Assembly (NCBI GenBank): GCA_004299665.1
Contig: SCQZ01000275.1
Span: 1 to 13,230 of the forward strand
Length of the DNA: 13,230 bases
Direction: 5' to 3'
Source of the DNA: Jatrophihabitans sp.
Lineage (GTDB): Bacteria > Actinomycetota > Actinomycetes > Mycobacteriales > Jatrophihabitantaceae
Shown: positions 13,145-13,230 of the stretch, one piece after another
How positions within the stretch are numbered: position 1 is the stretch's first letter
Layout of the letters: each line of letters starts with the position of its first letter
Notes under the pieces: generated by a model
Told to the model about the DNA's origin: nothing
The model's database searches: none
What the model saw: the letters and a program-made list of their open reading frames with translations, nothing else
Program-made: the position numbers and the translations under genes

Positions 13145-13230
13145 GTGGCCGAGAAGCTGCACAAGGGCCGCGGCCGTCGCCCCCGGCCGAGACGGGACCC
13201 GGACGCCACCGGCCAGATCGGAAGAGCACA
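13145..13230 (+). CDS. Truncated gene start, possibly a TetR-family regulator
   Basis: A GTG at 13145 opens a frame to the contig end reading MAEKLHKGRGRRPRPRRDPD then ATGQ. Bases from 13215 on are adapter, so only about 23 codons are genomic. A basic Arg-rich N-terminal tail ending in RRDPDAT is common just before the first helix of TetR-family repressors, and a palindrome that could be its operator lies upstream. No ribosome site is visible. The identity is an inference from a short, low-complexity segment. It could be another protein with a basic N-terminus. Confidence 0.4.
   Translation, partial: MAEKLHKGRGRRPRPRRDPDATGQIGRA
13215..13230 (+). other. Illumina TruSeq adapter remnant at contig end
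   Basis: The final 16 bases, AGATCGGAAGAGCACA, are identical to the first 16 bases of the standard Illumina TruSeq adapter. They are not genomic and should be trimmed. The last few matching bases before 13221 could partly coincide with genomic sequence. Confidence 0.95.

Noticed and set aside
1..13230. tRNA, rRNA, insertion sequence or phage genes
   Set aside because: No cloverleaf, rRNA-like stretch, transposase motif or terminal inverted repeat with target duplication was seen on either strand.

Overview
The window reads as one whole contig from a high-GC Actinomycetota genome. The evidence is strong codon bias towards G/C in third positions, many GTG starts, an HspR-type HAIR operator ahead of dnaK, a DnaK of the compact Gram-positive form, and an EtfD-type membrane iron-sulfur oxidoreductase of the mycobacterial kind. 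The genus cannot be fixed from the sequence. The last 16 bases match the start of the Illumina TruSeq adapter, so the right edge is a sequencing or assembly artefact.

Left part, all on the minus strand. Positions 1-14 hold the first codons of a gene (probably grpE) that overlaps the dnaK stop. dnaK follows, with its promoter and a HAIR operator at 1975-1995. Next come an uncharacterised polytopic membrane protein (GT-C-like layout) and a UDP-glucose 6-dehydrogenase-type enzyme. These two look like an operon for a cell-surface polysaccharide or glycoconjugate. Further right is a complete osmoprotectant (glycine betaine/choline/carnitine class) ABC importer, transcribed as ATPase with CBS region, permease, permease, lipoprotein binding protein. 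Its first three genes are joined by 4-bp stop/start overlaps. A 174-residue helical protein of unknown function with a possible leaderless start closes this block.

Middle part. At 9356-9646 the strand switches. This gap holds a short repeat family (core CCGGACGTC followed by AGGGGAA) as one inverted copy and a tandem array of about 32 bp period. The next gene, on the plus strand, is a 313-residue AbiEi-like wHTH plus DUF559/Vsr-like nuclease-fold protein. Two more copies of the same repeat, head to head as a long hairpin, cover its stop codon. The gene is thus bracketed by the repeat family, which is the least explained structure in the window.

Right part, plus strand. etfD encodes a 770-residue membrane protein with five predicted helices, two 4Fe-4S ferredoxin motifs and two CCG domains. 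It probably passes electrons from electron-transfer flavoprotein to the quinone pool during beta-oxidation. A 12-bp palindrome lies in its promoter region. After it, a perfect 14-bp palindrome containing a -10-like hexamer precedes the first codons of a gene whose N-terminus resembles TetR-family regulators. That gene is cut by the adapter.

The window is mostly housekeeping and transport genes. The points worth following are the repeat-bracketed nuclease-like gene, the two palindromic candidate operators around etfD, the dehydrogenase and membrane-protein pair, and the adapter at the end.
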